Below are positions 1 to 10,100 of a DNA stretch of 64,000 bases, piece by piece; position 1 is the first letter of the stretch; each line of letters opens with the position of its first letter. Made by a program: the position numbers and the translations under genes. Source of the stretch: Archivesica marissinica (Eukaryota > Mollusca > Bivalvia > Venerida > Vesicomyidae); the NCBI GenBank assembly GCA_014843695.1, contig CM026400.1:17250294-17314293 (forward strand), given 5' to 3'. Under the pieces are notes generated by a model. That model made no database searches. It worked only from the letters and a program-made list of their open reading frames with translations, and was not told the DNA's origin.

Positions 1-175
1 TGGACTGGAAGGCAATTTAAGAGAATAAAAAATGTTAGAAACCATTATGCACACATCTTTAATGCTTCGTGCATTTCGTATAAGGCCACTTATGTAAGGA
101 AACTGGCTTTAAAGGGCCCGTAAAAAGTGCCATCTTACTGATTAGAAGACCGGTAAATCACGTTGTCAAGTCCCC

Positions 176-821
176 TTAACCCTTTCCTTCATAGAGATTT
201 AGGTTAATATACTATTATATCTCCATACAAACGACATCCATTTAACTATCGTGCAGTGGATAAGTAGTCGCCATATCTATCCCACCTCCATAGATATTAC
301 TGGGACTTCATAGAGATTTAGGTTAATATACTATTATATATCCATACAAACGACAGCCATTTAGCTATCATGCAGTGGATAAGTAGTCGCCATATCTATC
401 CCACCTCCATAGATATTACTGGGACTTCATAGAGATTTAGGTTACTATACTGTTTTATCTCCATACAAACGACATCCTCCATTTAGCTATCATGCAGTGG
501 ATAAGTAGTCGCCATATCTATCCCACCTCCATAGATAGTACTGTGACTACACGAGATTCTTGGTTTTATTATGAACATTGGTTTGACTACTACATTGCCA
601 ATGCGTGTCGTATTGGTAATGGCATCAAGAGGTGCTTCTATGAGGGAAAGGGTTAATGTATGTTGTATTGGTAATGGCATCAAGAGGTGCTTCTATAAGG
701 GAATGGGTTAATGTATGTTGTATTGGTAATGGCGTCAAGAGGTGCTTCTACCAGGGAAAGGGTTAATGTATGTTGTATTGGTAATGGCGTCAAGAGGTGC
801 ATCTATGAGGGAAAGGGTTAA
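176..821 (+). mobile_element. TTAA-B element, copy 1, with two internal tandem expansions
   Basis: Begins TTAACCCTTTCCTTCATAG and ends with the inverse (CTATGAGGGAAAGGGTTAA), so terminal inverted repeats start CCC directly inside TTAA at both ends. Inside are about three units of 119 bp (from about 189 to 545), then four units of about 58 bp ending at 821. TTAA flanks plus CCC ends are the hallmark of non-autonomous piggyBac-type elements. No transposase is encoded. Three further copies lie at 28656, 46403 and 55036. Confidence 0.7.
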
Positions 822-1299
822 GGACATGTGACCTTTATTCAAGTATGATGTCTTCACGCGCAGCACCTTCCGTCCCCACCCCCCTGGCACCACACCCACT
901 ATAAAAGGTTATATACTTTAAACTAAGGTCTGTTTTAATTCCAAAACCAGGTTGCTTGATTAATACAGTACAATGGAATTCTGTTATAATAATTTATCTT
1001 CTGCATAATGTTGGCAGCTGTGCTGTACCTATAGACTTACGGCATAGTTCATGTGGGGTGTTGAACTGATCTTGTAAAATTTCATCTTGATAAAGGTAAA
1101 TGTATGCCTCATTTACCGCCATCTTGTCTTGTTACCATGTAAGCATGCCACAGACATCCCAAAAGTAGACTTCCAGATGCACCATTTGCAAAATCTGGAT
1201 CGATACAACATGCATCGAAAGTGGTTTACCAGACTATAAATATTTAGGACTACATTAATAATGTTTGTTTCATGTCACCCGACTACCTATACAACGAAT
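822..1299. other. No feature recognised
   Basis: Unique-looking AT-rich sequence between two mobile elements. No frame, hairpin or repeat that I can support. Confidence 0.5.
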
Positions 1300-1307
1300 G
1301 TGCTAAC

Positions 1308-2023
1308 TAGTGATGTGCATCGGTTTCAAAATTCATAATCGATTAATCGGATGGGTAAACCGATTAGATAATTGATTATTAACCCTTTTAACACCACAGA
1401 CCTCTAAATAGGCTTACAAAAAGTGTAGATCCAGGAACTGCACTTTTTGCCAGTGATATGACTATTTTTAGACATAATTACCCATTTTGATAAATGAACT
1501 TGTCCAAATGTGATTTTCTGATTCATTTATTGGTTTATGAATATCATGGACCAGTCCATGTGAGTTACTTGGTGTTGAATGGGTTAATCGGGCAATTGAT
1601 AATAGTTATAAATCAAAATCATTCCATCTAATTTGTGAGTTTAACAATCTATTTAGTACTAATAAATTACTTACAAGATACTAGTTTCGACAAATTAGTT
1701 ACTCAGTTACATCTGAGTAGACTTTAAGTTAGTAGACTGCCACCTGATATAAAATTAGTTTTTAAGTTAATAGAGGACAGAGCGCTTAGTGAAAAGTCCA
1801 GTACTAGATACAGTTAGAATTGTTGTTGCAAACGTGCAATGCTAATAAAATACAGCCAATAGTAAATCATGGTTTTATTTGAGGTATAAACGAACATAAA
1901 AGTAACAGACAAAGATAAAGACTCGTTGATTATAATCGATTACACATTTTCACAATCGATTATCGCCGATGTCCATGCCGGCGAACGATTGTCGGTGACT
2001 TGGCGATAATCGGTTTATCACTA
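1308..2023 (+). mobile_element. hAT-G MITE, copy 1, interrupted by a TTAA-A element
   Basis: Starts TAGTGATG and ends ATCACTA. It is flanked on both sides by the identical 8-mer GTGCTAAC (1300-1307 and 2024-2031), the target-duplication length of hAT transposons. The second copy at 29607-30116 is collinear but lacks the 209-bp insertion at 1379-1587. The interior is AT-rich and non-coding, with ATCGATTA-like subterminal motifs near both ends. It must have been mobilised by a hAT transposase encoded elsewhere. Confidence 0.85.
1379..1587 (+). mobile_element. TTAA-A MITE nested in hAT-G
   Basis: TTAA (1379-1382) then CCCTTTTAACACCACAG; ends TTGGTGTTGAATGGG then TTAA (1584-1587). The uninterrupted hAT-G copy has a single TTAA at the equivalent site (29678-29681), so the element duplicated TTAA on insertion. 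It lacks part of the central hairpin found in full-length copies (about 240 bp). Confidence 0.88.
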
Positions 2024-2059
2024 GTGCTAACCCTACTTATATTTCAAATTTAAAAAAAG

Positions 2060-2122
2060 ATTAATATAAGTTGTATAGACTTGTTTCGCAATTCGAGCTA
2101 AACTAAATCTGTACAAACTATC
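2060..2122 (+). mobile_element. SINE-4 3' fragment
   Basis: Reads GATTAATATAAGTTGTA, then a variant of ACTTGTTTCGCAATTCGAGC and a TCTGTACAAACTA end. This is the 3' region of SINE-4 as seen at 27923-28108 and, inverted, at 56927-57165. The tRNA-like head is absent. Confidence 0.6.
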
Positions 2123-2149
2123 CCAAAATGGAATCACTCCTTCATCGAC

Positions 2150-2905
2150 CAACACTATATCCCCCCACAGCTGGACCAACCCTCTATATATCCCCCCACA
2201 GCTGGACCAACCCTCTATATATCCACCCACAGCTGGACCAACCCTCTATATATCCCCCCCAGCTGTACCAACCCTCTATATATCCCCCCACAGCTGGACC
2301 AAACCCTCTATATATCCCCCCACAGCTCGCCAACTCTCTATATATCTCCCCCAGCTCGACCACTCTCTATATATCCACCCACAGCTCGACCAACCTCTAT
2401 ATATCCCCCCACAGCTCGACCAACCCTCTATATATCCCCCCACAGCTCGACCAACCCTCTAATTCCCCCACAGCTGGACCCCCTCTATATATCCCCCACA
2501 GTGGACCAACCCTCTAATATCCCCCACAGCTGGACCAACCCTCTATATATCCCCCCACAGCTGGACCAACCCTCTATGTATCCCTCCACAGCTGGACCAA
2601 CCCTCTATATATCCCCCCCACAGCTGGACCAACCTCTATATCCCCCCCCACAGCTTGACCAACCCTCTATATATCCCCCCCACAGCTGGACAACCCTCTA
2701 TATATCCCTCCACAGCTGGACCAACCCTCTATATATCCCCCCACAGCTGGACCAACCCTCTATATATCCCCCACAGCTGGACCAACCCTCTATATATCCA
2801 CCCACAGCTGGACCAACCCTCTATATATCCACCCACAGCTGGACCAACCCTCTATATATCCACCCACAGCTGGACCAACACCCTCTATATATCCATCCAC
2901 AGCTG
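2150..2905. repeat. 31-bp minisatellite (CAGCTGGACCAACCCTCTATA unit)
   Basis: About 24 copies, period 31 bp with shorter variants of 27-30 bp. Each contains CAGCTG or CAGCTCG, then GACCAACCCTCTATATA and a C-run. Length variation lies mainly in the C-run and TA tract. Proline- and tyrosine-rich open frames across it are by-products of the unit. Confidence 0.93.
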
Positions 2906-2990
2906 TTCATCAAAATCCATCCACAACATTTTTAAGTTATCGTGTCCGCAACCAGAATCATTCAATCCCAATAAGCGCCATTTTCTACGA

Positions 2991-3046
2991 AGGGGGTTAA
3001 TAGAATACAATTGATAAAAGGGGGTTAATAGAATACAATTGATAAA
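2991..3046. repeat. 28-bp direct duplication
   Basis: Two identical head-to-tail units beginning AGGGGGTTAATAGAATAC (2991-3018 and 3019-3046). Confidence 0.9.
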
Positions 3047-3529
3047 ATCTCATCTACCCTGTGTTGTTACGCTGAATAAACATGTTTTTAGGCCTTGGAG
3101 GTGGGGGGAAAGTGAAATTGCGTATTAAGAAATGTATGGAATAATAAAAAATCACTATCTCCAGAGATTTGCGGATCTTGTCTGTTTTTACCCCACTTTG
3201 ATGTATAAAATTGCGATAAAATATTTCTGCAAGCAAAAAAGCCATGATAGATCAATTCTGATAATTATAATGGTTTTCTCAAATTATAGAAATTGGATAA
3301 AAAAATATATATATTAATATTTCAGATCCAAAATGAGCTGGAGTTTGTGTGTGAACATTTTTTTTATTAGTACTGTGAAAATGATTAGTATACATAGATA
3401 TATTATAGATATATTGTTCTAAAGCATCCTATTGTGTTTGCTTAGAATGTCCTGTACACATGTTCTTGTGAGAGAGGATGATTTGAAAAAGAAAAAAAAA
3501 TCTCAATATTTTAGTCGAATTTAAATGTA
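3047..3529. other. AT-rich stretch, no feature recognised
   Basis: Poly-A and poly-T tracts only. Short open frames on both strands have no recognisable content. Confidence 0.5.
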
Positions 3530-3610
3530 ACATTTTTAATTTTTAGAGAATCACATCTTTTTTCATAAATTGTTGCATTTTACTTAAACTAAACACATTA
3601 TTATTGGTTG

Positions 3611-3752
3611 CAGAATACCCCCTGGTGCCACTTGGAGCAGTATTTCAGTTATCTATGATCACCCTGGTCGAACCACCAACCTTCCACAAGCCAGCTGGAT
3701 AGTTGGTCTTTGACCGCTGATTTATGGTCATGTTCACTTTGTAGTCTAAAAT
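3611..3752 (-). mobile_element. SINE-2 copy
   Basis: On the minus strand it reads CTATCCAGCTGGCTTGTGGA, then a GGTTGGTGGTTCGACCAGGG segment, as in plus-strand copies at 11020 and 46190. A similar minus copy lies at 4249-4376. The AATCACATCTTTT-like sequence at about 3545-3600 recurs at about 3778-3830, so this neighbourhood contains old direct duplications. Confidence 0.65.
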
Positions 3753-3964
3753 ACATTGTTGTATTTTATTTTTTAAAAGAATCACATCTTTTCCATAAAT
3801 TGCAACATTTTACTGGTTTATATACAGTTTTACAACTGACGTTTTTTGTCATTACATTTTTACATCTTGATCAATTTTGTTGCAATTGTCCTTTCGTCAT
3901 TACAATTTTACTATATACATGTATTTATCTACATATATATTTAGCTATCTTGTATACAATATAC

Positions 3965-4207
3965 TTAACCCTTTCAACACCACAGACCTCTAAATAGGCT
4001 TACAAAAAGTGTAGATCCAGATGAGCCGGCTCGTGATGAGCCGTCTCATCAGGATCTGCACTTTTTGCAAGTAATATTACAATTTTTAGAAAATAATTTA
4101 CCCATTTTGATAAATGAACTGATCCAAATGTAATTTTCTGATTCATTTATTGGTTTATGAATATCATGGACCAGTCCATGTGAGTTACTTGGTGTTGAAT
4201 GGGTTAA
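3965..4207 (+). mobile_element. TTAA-A MITE, full length
   Basis: TTAA-CCCTTTCAACACCACAG at the left, TTGGTGTTGAATGGG-TTAA at the right. The centre (about 4005-4070) is an imperfect palindrome with arms AGATCCAGATGAGCCG and CGTCTCATCAGGATCT, able to fold as a hairpin. It lies between two SINE-2 copies. Confidence 0.85.
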
Positions 4208-4248
4208 CCCGACGCGATACAGCCTGAACTGTGCTGAAGCTGTGCACT

Positions 4249-4376
4249 GGCGGAATACCACTCAGAGCAGTATTTCAGTTATCTATGATCACCCTGGTCG
4301 AACCACCAACCTACCACAAGCCAGTTGGATAGTTGGTCTTTGACAGCTGATTTATGGTCTTTTTCACTTCGTAGTC
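4249..4376 (-). mobile_element. SINE-2 copy
   Basis: Close relative of 3611-3752 in the same orientation. Both share the stretch from GAGCAGTATTTCAGTTATC to GATAGTTGGTCTTTGAC with few differences. Confidence 0.65.
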
Positions 4377-4504
4377 ATTTTTCCCACATCTTTTGATGGT
4401 TATAATGGTCATTTATCTGGGCAGTCATATTTCACACACATTTTTATTTCTTCCTTCCCATCCATCATCCATTGCAAGTTTTTGCCTGCTGAGTAAACAA
4501 AATC

Positions 4505-4945
4505 ACATTTGCAAACAACATAGATCCAGATCAGCCGTGGCTGGTGTAACGACGCGTCTGATCAGGATCTATGTTGTTTGCTATTCAACCAATATGTTTT
4601 AGCTCCACTATCTGAATAGCAAACAGCATAGAGCCTGATCAGACGGCACAGAATAGCAAACAGCATAGAGCCTGATCAGACAGCACAGAATAGCAAACAG
4701 CATAGAGCCTGATCAGATGGCACAGAATAGCAAACAGCATAGAGCCTGATCAGATGGCACAGAATAGCAAACAGCATAGAGCCTGATCAGATGGCACAGA
4801 ATAGCAAACAGCATAGAGCCTGATCAGATGGCACAGAATAGCAAACAGCATAGAGCCTGATCAGATGGCACAGAATAGCAAACAGCATAGAGCCTGATCA
4901 GATGGCACAGAATAGCAAACAGCATAGAGCCTGATCAGACGGCAT
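4505..4945. repeat. TTAA-C-related hairpin sequence with an amplified 37-bp arm
   Basis: 4505-4600 is a hairpin segment (ACATAGATCCAGATCAG paired with CTGATCAGGATCTATGTTG) of TTAA-C type. From 4614 one arm, AATAGCAAACAGCATAGAGC followed by CTGATCAGA, is repeated nine times with a strict 37-bp period to 4945. The repeats are contiguous, without unique spacers, so this is not a CRISPR array. Confidence 0.85.
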
Positions 4946-4988
4946 TTGCAGAAGTGATTTTTATCTGCCGCTAGCGTGCAAAGTGTTA

Positions 4989-5397
4989 ATGGCCATGATC
5001 ACCCATACTTTGGTCATTTCCACATTTGCAGTCAATACTTCCAGACTTATATATATAACATCGCACCATTTGGAGCTTATTCCAGTCGTTCTAAGTAGTT
5101 CTAAAGGACATTTGATAAATCTTTCTGTCTCCCATGATGGATGTACAGAAACCTTCTTGGACACATTCCCAGATATGACAACAAATAGGTTCATGTCTGA
5201 TGGACAACAAGCACTAATGGAAATATGTTTTACTTCTATCTTGAGACAATAATTATTGTGTTTTCTGTGGACCAAATTGTCTGGAGATTTGTGTGATGTT
5301 GAATGTGATGATGTTGTAGCGGACAACAGGACAGATCTGTGCAGTAAAGAACATGTCCAAAACAACTTAGAGTTCTCCGATGACTGCGAGTGTTATG
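4989..5397 (+). pseudogene. Possible decayed coding exon, unrecognised
   Basis: One plus frame runs from ATG at 4989 to a stop only at 5415, with a single internal stop (TAA, 5250-5252). Frame continuity past that stop and the mixed, non-repetitive composition (for example an acidic, Cys-containing stretch SDDCECYVQ just before 5398) look more gene-like than the rest of the window. It ends where element Tc-K begins. The opposite strand also has a 134-codon open frame here, so chance openness is a real alternative. I recognise no family. Confidence 0.2.
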
Positions 5398-5861
5398 TAC
5401 AGTCAAACCTGTCTTAACCCATTTCATTCTGGATACATTAAAACTGCAGACAGAAGGTCATTTTTGCCTTTTAACCCATTTTATTCTGGATACATTTAAA
5501 GGCTTTTGCAAACAAACATAAATTCAGATCAGCAGCAGCGTGACGCTGCATGCTGATCAGGATCTATGTTGTTTGCTACATAGCCAAGTGTCTTTGCAAG
5601 ATCATCTGAACAGCAAACAGCATAGAGCCTGATCAGACAGCAAGTTCTGTGGTGGCTGATCTGGCTCTATGTTCTTTGTAAATACTGTTTGAATGGTATC
5701 CAGAATCAAATGGGTTAAGCAGCCAGCCAAGGGAATAATGAGTTATGGCTGTAAAAGTGGCTGCTCAATCAATACAGGTTAATTGTTGAACAAAATGCCA
5801 CAGTGAGAATGTACAGGTTGGCTGCTTAATAGAGGTAACCACTAACATAGGTGTGACTGTA
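5398..5861. mobile_element. Tc-K element, copy 1, interrupted by TTAA-C
   Basis: Left end TACAGTCAAACCTGT, right end close to ACAGGTGTGACTGTA: inverted repeats with TA at the tips, suggesting a Tc1/mariner-type MITE. The body has GCAGCCAGCC and GGTTGGCTGCTTAATAGAGG motifs shared with copies at 39833, 58356 and 61928. The left arm is split at CTTAA by the TTAA-C element at 5414-5718. Confidence 0.72.
5414..5718. mobile_element. TTAA-C MITE nested in Tc-K
   Basis: Full element 5471-5718 with ends TTAACCCATTTTATTCTGG and CCAGAATCAAATGGGTTAA. A left-end fragment at 5414-5470 precedes it. Tc-K copies elsewhere read CTGTGTTAAGCAGCCAG without interruption, so insertion was at TTAA. Internally there are two hairpins with GATC-rich arms, one around AGATCAGCAGCAGCGTGACG. 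Confidence 0.82.
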
Positions 5862-5877
5862 AATAGTGTATTTGGTT

Positions 5878-6062
5878 ATGGATGGATGTATGTATGTTCC
5901 ACTAATGTCAAACCCCTTGCGGGGACATGTTTTCCTTGGCACGCTCATCATACCTAAGCGGTTAACCTAAGCGGTGAGATGCCTTGGCTCAAGGACACTA
6001 CATACATGCCCTTTCCGAGTATTTCGATTCCAAATCCCCGTTCTACCACTTGACCACGGACA
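5878..6062 (-). mobile_element. Possible tRNA-headed SINE (SINE-6)
   Basis: On the minus strand an A-box-like TGGTCAAGTGG (6046-6056) is followed by a weak B-box-like GGAATCGAAAT, then about 130 bp of tail. Only one copy is seen here, so the family assignment is tentative. Confidence 0.4.
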
Positions 6063-6403
6063 CAACACGGATGATTAGAATGAATGCTACATTAAAGGTT
6101 TCCAAAAATGCTTCATTACTAAATGTTCTTGTACCAGTTTCTTCTTACACCTCAAGAAATATACAGTGTTTCAAGCTTTTTCATTTAAAATTACATGTTA
6201 CATACTTACTTATATGATTCTAACCAGAGAAATATGTTTTACATATCTCCAGTGTCGGCCAGCGAATTTAATTTTTAAACTTTTTTTAAATTTCCAACCA
6301 GGGCATTTAATTGTACATCCCTTTGGTTCCAAACTGAGAAATAATGTTTCACGAGATCTGGTTTCAGCCAGCTAATATAAATATATATCTTTTTAGTTTC
6401 AAC
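6063..6403. other. No feature recognised
   Basis: AT-rich sequence with overlapping short frames of no recognisable content. Confidence 0.5.
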
Positions 6404-6893
6404 TTAAAGCGACATTACATCAATGAAAACGCAATTTTCTACAGAATGTATTTTCCTATTGTATTGTATAATTTTTCCCCAAATATTTGCCACAGAATCT
6501 GAGTATTTCAACTAATAAACAAACGTTGTATACGCGATTTGTTGACATAACAAAATAATGTAAATATTGTCGACATCCATGCGGAATACAAGGCGTGTAT
6601 CTTGAATAACTCGATTTATGGTACAGATTTACCGTTATATCTCACATGTGTGCCTATTTGTAGGCTAATCTTAGCTAAATTATCTGTAAACGACAGTACC
6701 ACACATTAAGTATTGACTCCAATGACAAACGCATGTCAAATCAAGACCATGGACGAAAGTTTGTAGACCACTAAAACACTTTTTATTGATTCAATGTTAG
6801 TGTTCGAATGTATTTGGAAGTATTTGTAGTAGCAACAAATTTATATGTGAACAAATACATTTCATTGATTTTTGCGATGTAATGTCGCTTTAA
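6404..6893. mobile_element. MITE-P, 490 bp with 18-bp perfect terminal inverted repeats
   Basis: Left end TTAAAGCGACATTACATC and right end GATGTAATGTCGCTTTAA are exact reverse complements over 18 bp. If the outer TA is the target duplication, the element proper begins AAGCGACATT, a Tc1/mariner-like layout. The interior is non-coding. Only one copy lies in this window. Confidence 0.8.
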
Positions 6894-7307
6894 ATTGTGC
6901 ATCATTATTTTGTTTTATTATACTTAATAAATGAGAATGACAACAGCACGTTCTCATTCCATTAGAAACCTCACATTACTATTTTAAAAGACGTGAAACA
7001 TGATATAAGAGTTTTCACTTCTGCAGTTAATGAACACAAAAACCATTAATACCCTGAAACAGTTTCATATCCCCCCCCCCATTAACTGTACCTGACAATA
7101 AACAATTGAATCAATTGGTGTCGATTTTCATCTATTTACAATGCCATTGACCTCCGTTAATCATTGATTTTACATTTCTCTCACCTGAGACACTGCTATA
7201 TAGAGATGCTATAAGGAATGATTCACCATTAGATAACATTATAATGCCATCGGATGAACAAGCATTTAAACAGAAGCTTGTAATTGGCACATCCCATCAT
7301 CCAGAAG
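6894..7307. other. No feature recognised
   Basis: AT-rich sequence with a C-run near 7071. Confidence 0.5.
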
Positions 7308-8045
7308 CTTGTTAAATTACCGTATATATTCCCTTAAAGGGGAAGATCCATATATTCCCATCATCCAGAGCTTGTTAAATTACCGTATATATTCCCTTAA
7401 AGGGGAAGATCCATACATCCCATCACCAAGATGTTGTTAAATTACCGTATATATTCCCTTAAAAAATCATGGAGAGCTTGTTAAATTACCGTATATATTC
7501 CCTTAAAGGGGAAGATCCATACATACCATCATCCAGAGCTTGTTAAATTACCGTATATATTCCCTTAAAAAATCATGGAGAGCTTGTTAAATTACCGTAT
7601 ATATTCCCTTAAAGGGGAAGATCCATACATCCCATCACCAAGATGTTGTTAAATTACCGTATATATTCCCTTAAAAAATCATGGAGAGCTTGTTAAATTA
7701 CCGTATATATTCCCTTAAAGGGGAAGATCCATACATACCATCATCCAGAGCTTGTTAAATTACCGTATATATTCCCTTAAAAAATCATGGAGAGCTTGTT
7801 AAATTACCGTATATATTCCCTTAAAGGGGAAGATCCATACATCCTGTGTTGTTTTGTTTTTCCCTTAAAGGGGAAGATCCCATCATCCAGAGCTTGTTAA
7901 ATTACCGTATATATTCCCGTAAAGGGGAAGATCCATACATCCCATCATCGAGATTTTGTTTGATTACCGTATATATTCCCTTAAAGGGAAATACCCATTA
8001 TATCATAAAGATTGTTAATTGCCATATTTATTCCAAGGGGAGTAT
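7308..8045. repeat. Minisatellite alternating 62-bp and 44-bp units
   Basis: About 13 copies of a core TTACCGTATATATTCCCTTA. After two or three 62-63-bp units carrying AGGGGAAGATCCATACAT, the array alternates long (62) and short (44, AAAAAATCATGGAGAGC) units. This 106-bp higher-order period repeats about four times (about 7446-7850) before decaying rightward. Confidence 0.9.
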
Positions 8046-8452
8046 TCCATACTTTTTTCTTCAGAATTTGTACGAAATATAATTTCATTTTTGAGTGGAA
8101 ATTATTCTGTTTGGAATGGAGCAACTGACACTATTTGGAGATAGTACAATTTTGTATTTACAAATTCTTCCCTTTGGAAACATTAAGGTAATAATGTAGA
8201 AAAAACATTGTATTCTTTACATCAATTTGCTTTTGTGAATCCATAAAAATTGATCACTGTGAGAATTACTCATGATTCAGTTCTTTGAATTAATTAGGAA
8301 TAACACCATAGCATGACTCTGGAAATATGAGCAGATTTGCACACATTAATTTCCCATTTGCTTTATGGTCTTGTTGAGAACATGGTTGGTTGGTGCAGTG
8401 ATGAGAATTAATCGAAAGCCATGTACATTACAGAATAATTAGTTAACCCTTT
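8046..8452. other. No feature recognised
   Basis: AT-rich sequence separating the 62/44 array from a TTAA-A element. Confidence 0.5.
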
Positions 8453-8683
8453 CAACACCACAGACCTCTAAATAGGCTTACAAAAAGTGTAGATCCAGAT
8501 GAGCCGGCTCATGACAAGCCGTCTCATCAGGATCTGCACTTTTTGCCAGTAATATTACTATTTTAAGACAAAATTACCCATTTTGATAAATGAACTAGTC
8601 CAAATGTAATTTTCTGATTAATTTATTGGTCTAAATATATCATGGACCAGTCCATGTGAGTTACTTGGTGTTGAAAGGGTTAA
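8453..8683 (+). mobile_element. TTAA-A MITE
   Basis: TTAA at both ends (8453-8456, 8680-8683), 231 bp, central palindrome present (GAGCCGGCTCATGACAAGCC region). Confidence 0.85.
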
Positions 8684-8734
8684 AAGGCTTGAAATATCAT
8701 TCATCTTGCAGACGTCCATCATGCTTTGGACACA

Positions 8735-8962
8735 CCCCCCCCGTCTGACCCTAATAAAATGAAAAGTCTTTCAGGTGGGACTTTAAACCGAGGTCTCGCT
8801 CGTGTTGGTGCTTTACACCGTGCACGCAAAAGAACCAGAGGAGACTCTGGAATGTGTCTCTGTCTGTATCATTGCACTAGTCTCCGAAAATCTAAAATGA
8901 CTAATCTCTTCAGGTGGCGTCGCTCATATGGGCAACCGGTAGTGACGATAAATAAACGTGAA
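8735..8962 (+). mobile_element. SINE-1, tRNA head missing
   Basis: Starts at the CCGTCTGACCCTAATAAAAT junction just after the tRNA part, then the conserved core (TTTCAGGTGGGACTTTAAAC) and the tail ending GACGATAAATAAACG. This is 5' truncation typical of SINE copies. The core resembles conserved central domains reported in animal tRNA-SINE superfamilies; that comparison is from memory and needs alignment. Confidence 0.8.
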
Positions 8963-8972
8963 ACACACAATT

Positions 8973-9056
8973 ATCTTGCAAGCAGTTTTCAATCATGCCT
9001 TGAAGGTGCATCACATCTTGCAAGCAGTTTTCAATCATGCCTTGAAGGTGCATCAC
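8973..9056. repeat. 42-bp direct duplication after SINE-1
   Basis: Two copies of a unit starting ATCTTGCAAGCAGTTTTC, period 42 bp. Confidence 0.88.
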
Positions 9057-9231
9057 ATTTGAACATACACCTTTTCTTGCCCTGAGAATTATTGCAAAAA
9101 TCTAGGATTAATTTTGATGACCCGACGCCACCTAATTACTTCTGATACCATTTGATCACTTATGAAATCAATTAACAACTTTTGACAGAATCAATTTGGT
9201 GTATTTATTTTACCAAATTAATTAGACCAGA

Positions 9232-9266
9232 GTTACCTCCCCCTAATTTAGCAAATGGGAGGTAAC
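9232..9266. other. Short perfect hairpin
   Basis: GTTACCTCCC at 9232-9241 and GGGAGGTAAC at 9257-9266: 10-bp arms with a 15-bp loop. Could be the collapsed remnant of a palindromic element or chance. Confidence 0.5.
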
Positions 9267-9321
9267 TGTTTATTTCATCTCTAATGATCACATTTAGTAT
9301 TTTTTTTAAAAATCATAGTTT

Positions 9322-9660
9322 CTTATGAAACCAGTTTAGATTAAGTTTTATATGAAACCAGTTTAGATTACGTTTTATATGAAACCAGTTTAGATTACGT
9401 TTTATATGAAACCAGTTTAGATTAAGTTTTATATGAAACCAGTTTAGATTAAGTTTGATATGAAACCAGTTTAGATTACGTTTTATATGAAACCAGTTTA
9501 GATTACGTTTTATATGAAACCAGTTTAGATTACGTTTTATATGAAACCAGTTTAGATTACGTTTTATATGAAACCAGTTTAGATTACGTTTTATATGAAA
9601 CCAGTTTAGATTAAGTTTTATATGAAACCAGTTTAGATTAAGTTTTATATGAAACCAGTC
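9322..9660. repeat. 27-bp minisatellite
   Basis: About 12 highly homogeneous copies of TATGAAACCAGTTTAGATTA plus CGTTT or AGTTT. The variants occur in runs, which suggests recent unequal exchange. Confidence 0.93.
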
Positions 9661-9885
9661 CAGATAATAACTTGTATATGATACAGGACACTAATCTTGC
9701 TAATCTTTCAAACCTGTATTTATTTCTCTCATAAGTTTATGTACCTATTAACAAATTAACTGATTGATGAAATGGTACATTAATAAACAATGTTCTAATA
9801 ATCCGAATATGTGTGCTAAACATTCAATCTGGTAGATAGAGAGCATGCCAGAGATTCTGCAGGAGTATCTGTATTGACTGATTGC

Positions 9886-10100
9886 ATGCTGGGTAAAAAC
9901 GACAGGCTATATAAATAGTTCAAATAATTGTAGCAGCCGACAATTGATAAATGAGTTTTTCTTATTTGTGACCTAGAACTCTTGAAATAGAAATGTCATG
10001 GATGTTTGTTAGAATTCTGTAATATTGTGCAACGACACGATTCGATCGAAATTCCACGACATATTTGACTTATTTTCACCGCTAGCATGCAAAGGGTTAC
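9886..10100. mobile_element. rep-F element, copy 1
   Basis: From TGCATGCTGGGTAAAAAC to GCTAGCATGCAAAGGGTTA. It shares TTCAAATAATTGTAGCAGCC with copies at 14218 and 60343 (both inverted). The ends are inversely related (GCATGC), and the right end CAAAGGGTTA suggests another TTAA-CCC-type family. Confidence 0.6.

Noticed and set aside
4614..4945. CRISPR-like regular direct repeats (37 bp)
   Set aside because: Units are contiguous with no unique spacers, and eukaryotic MITE sequence is the source.
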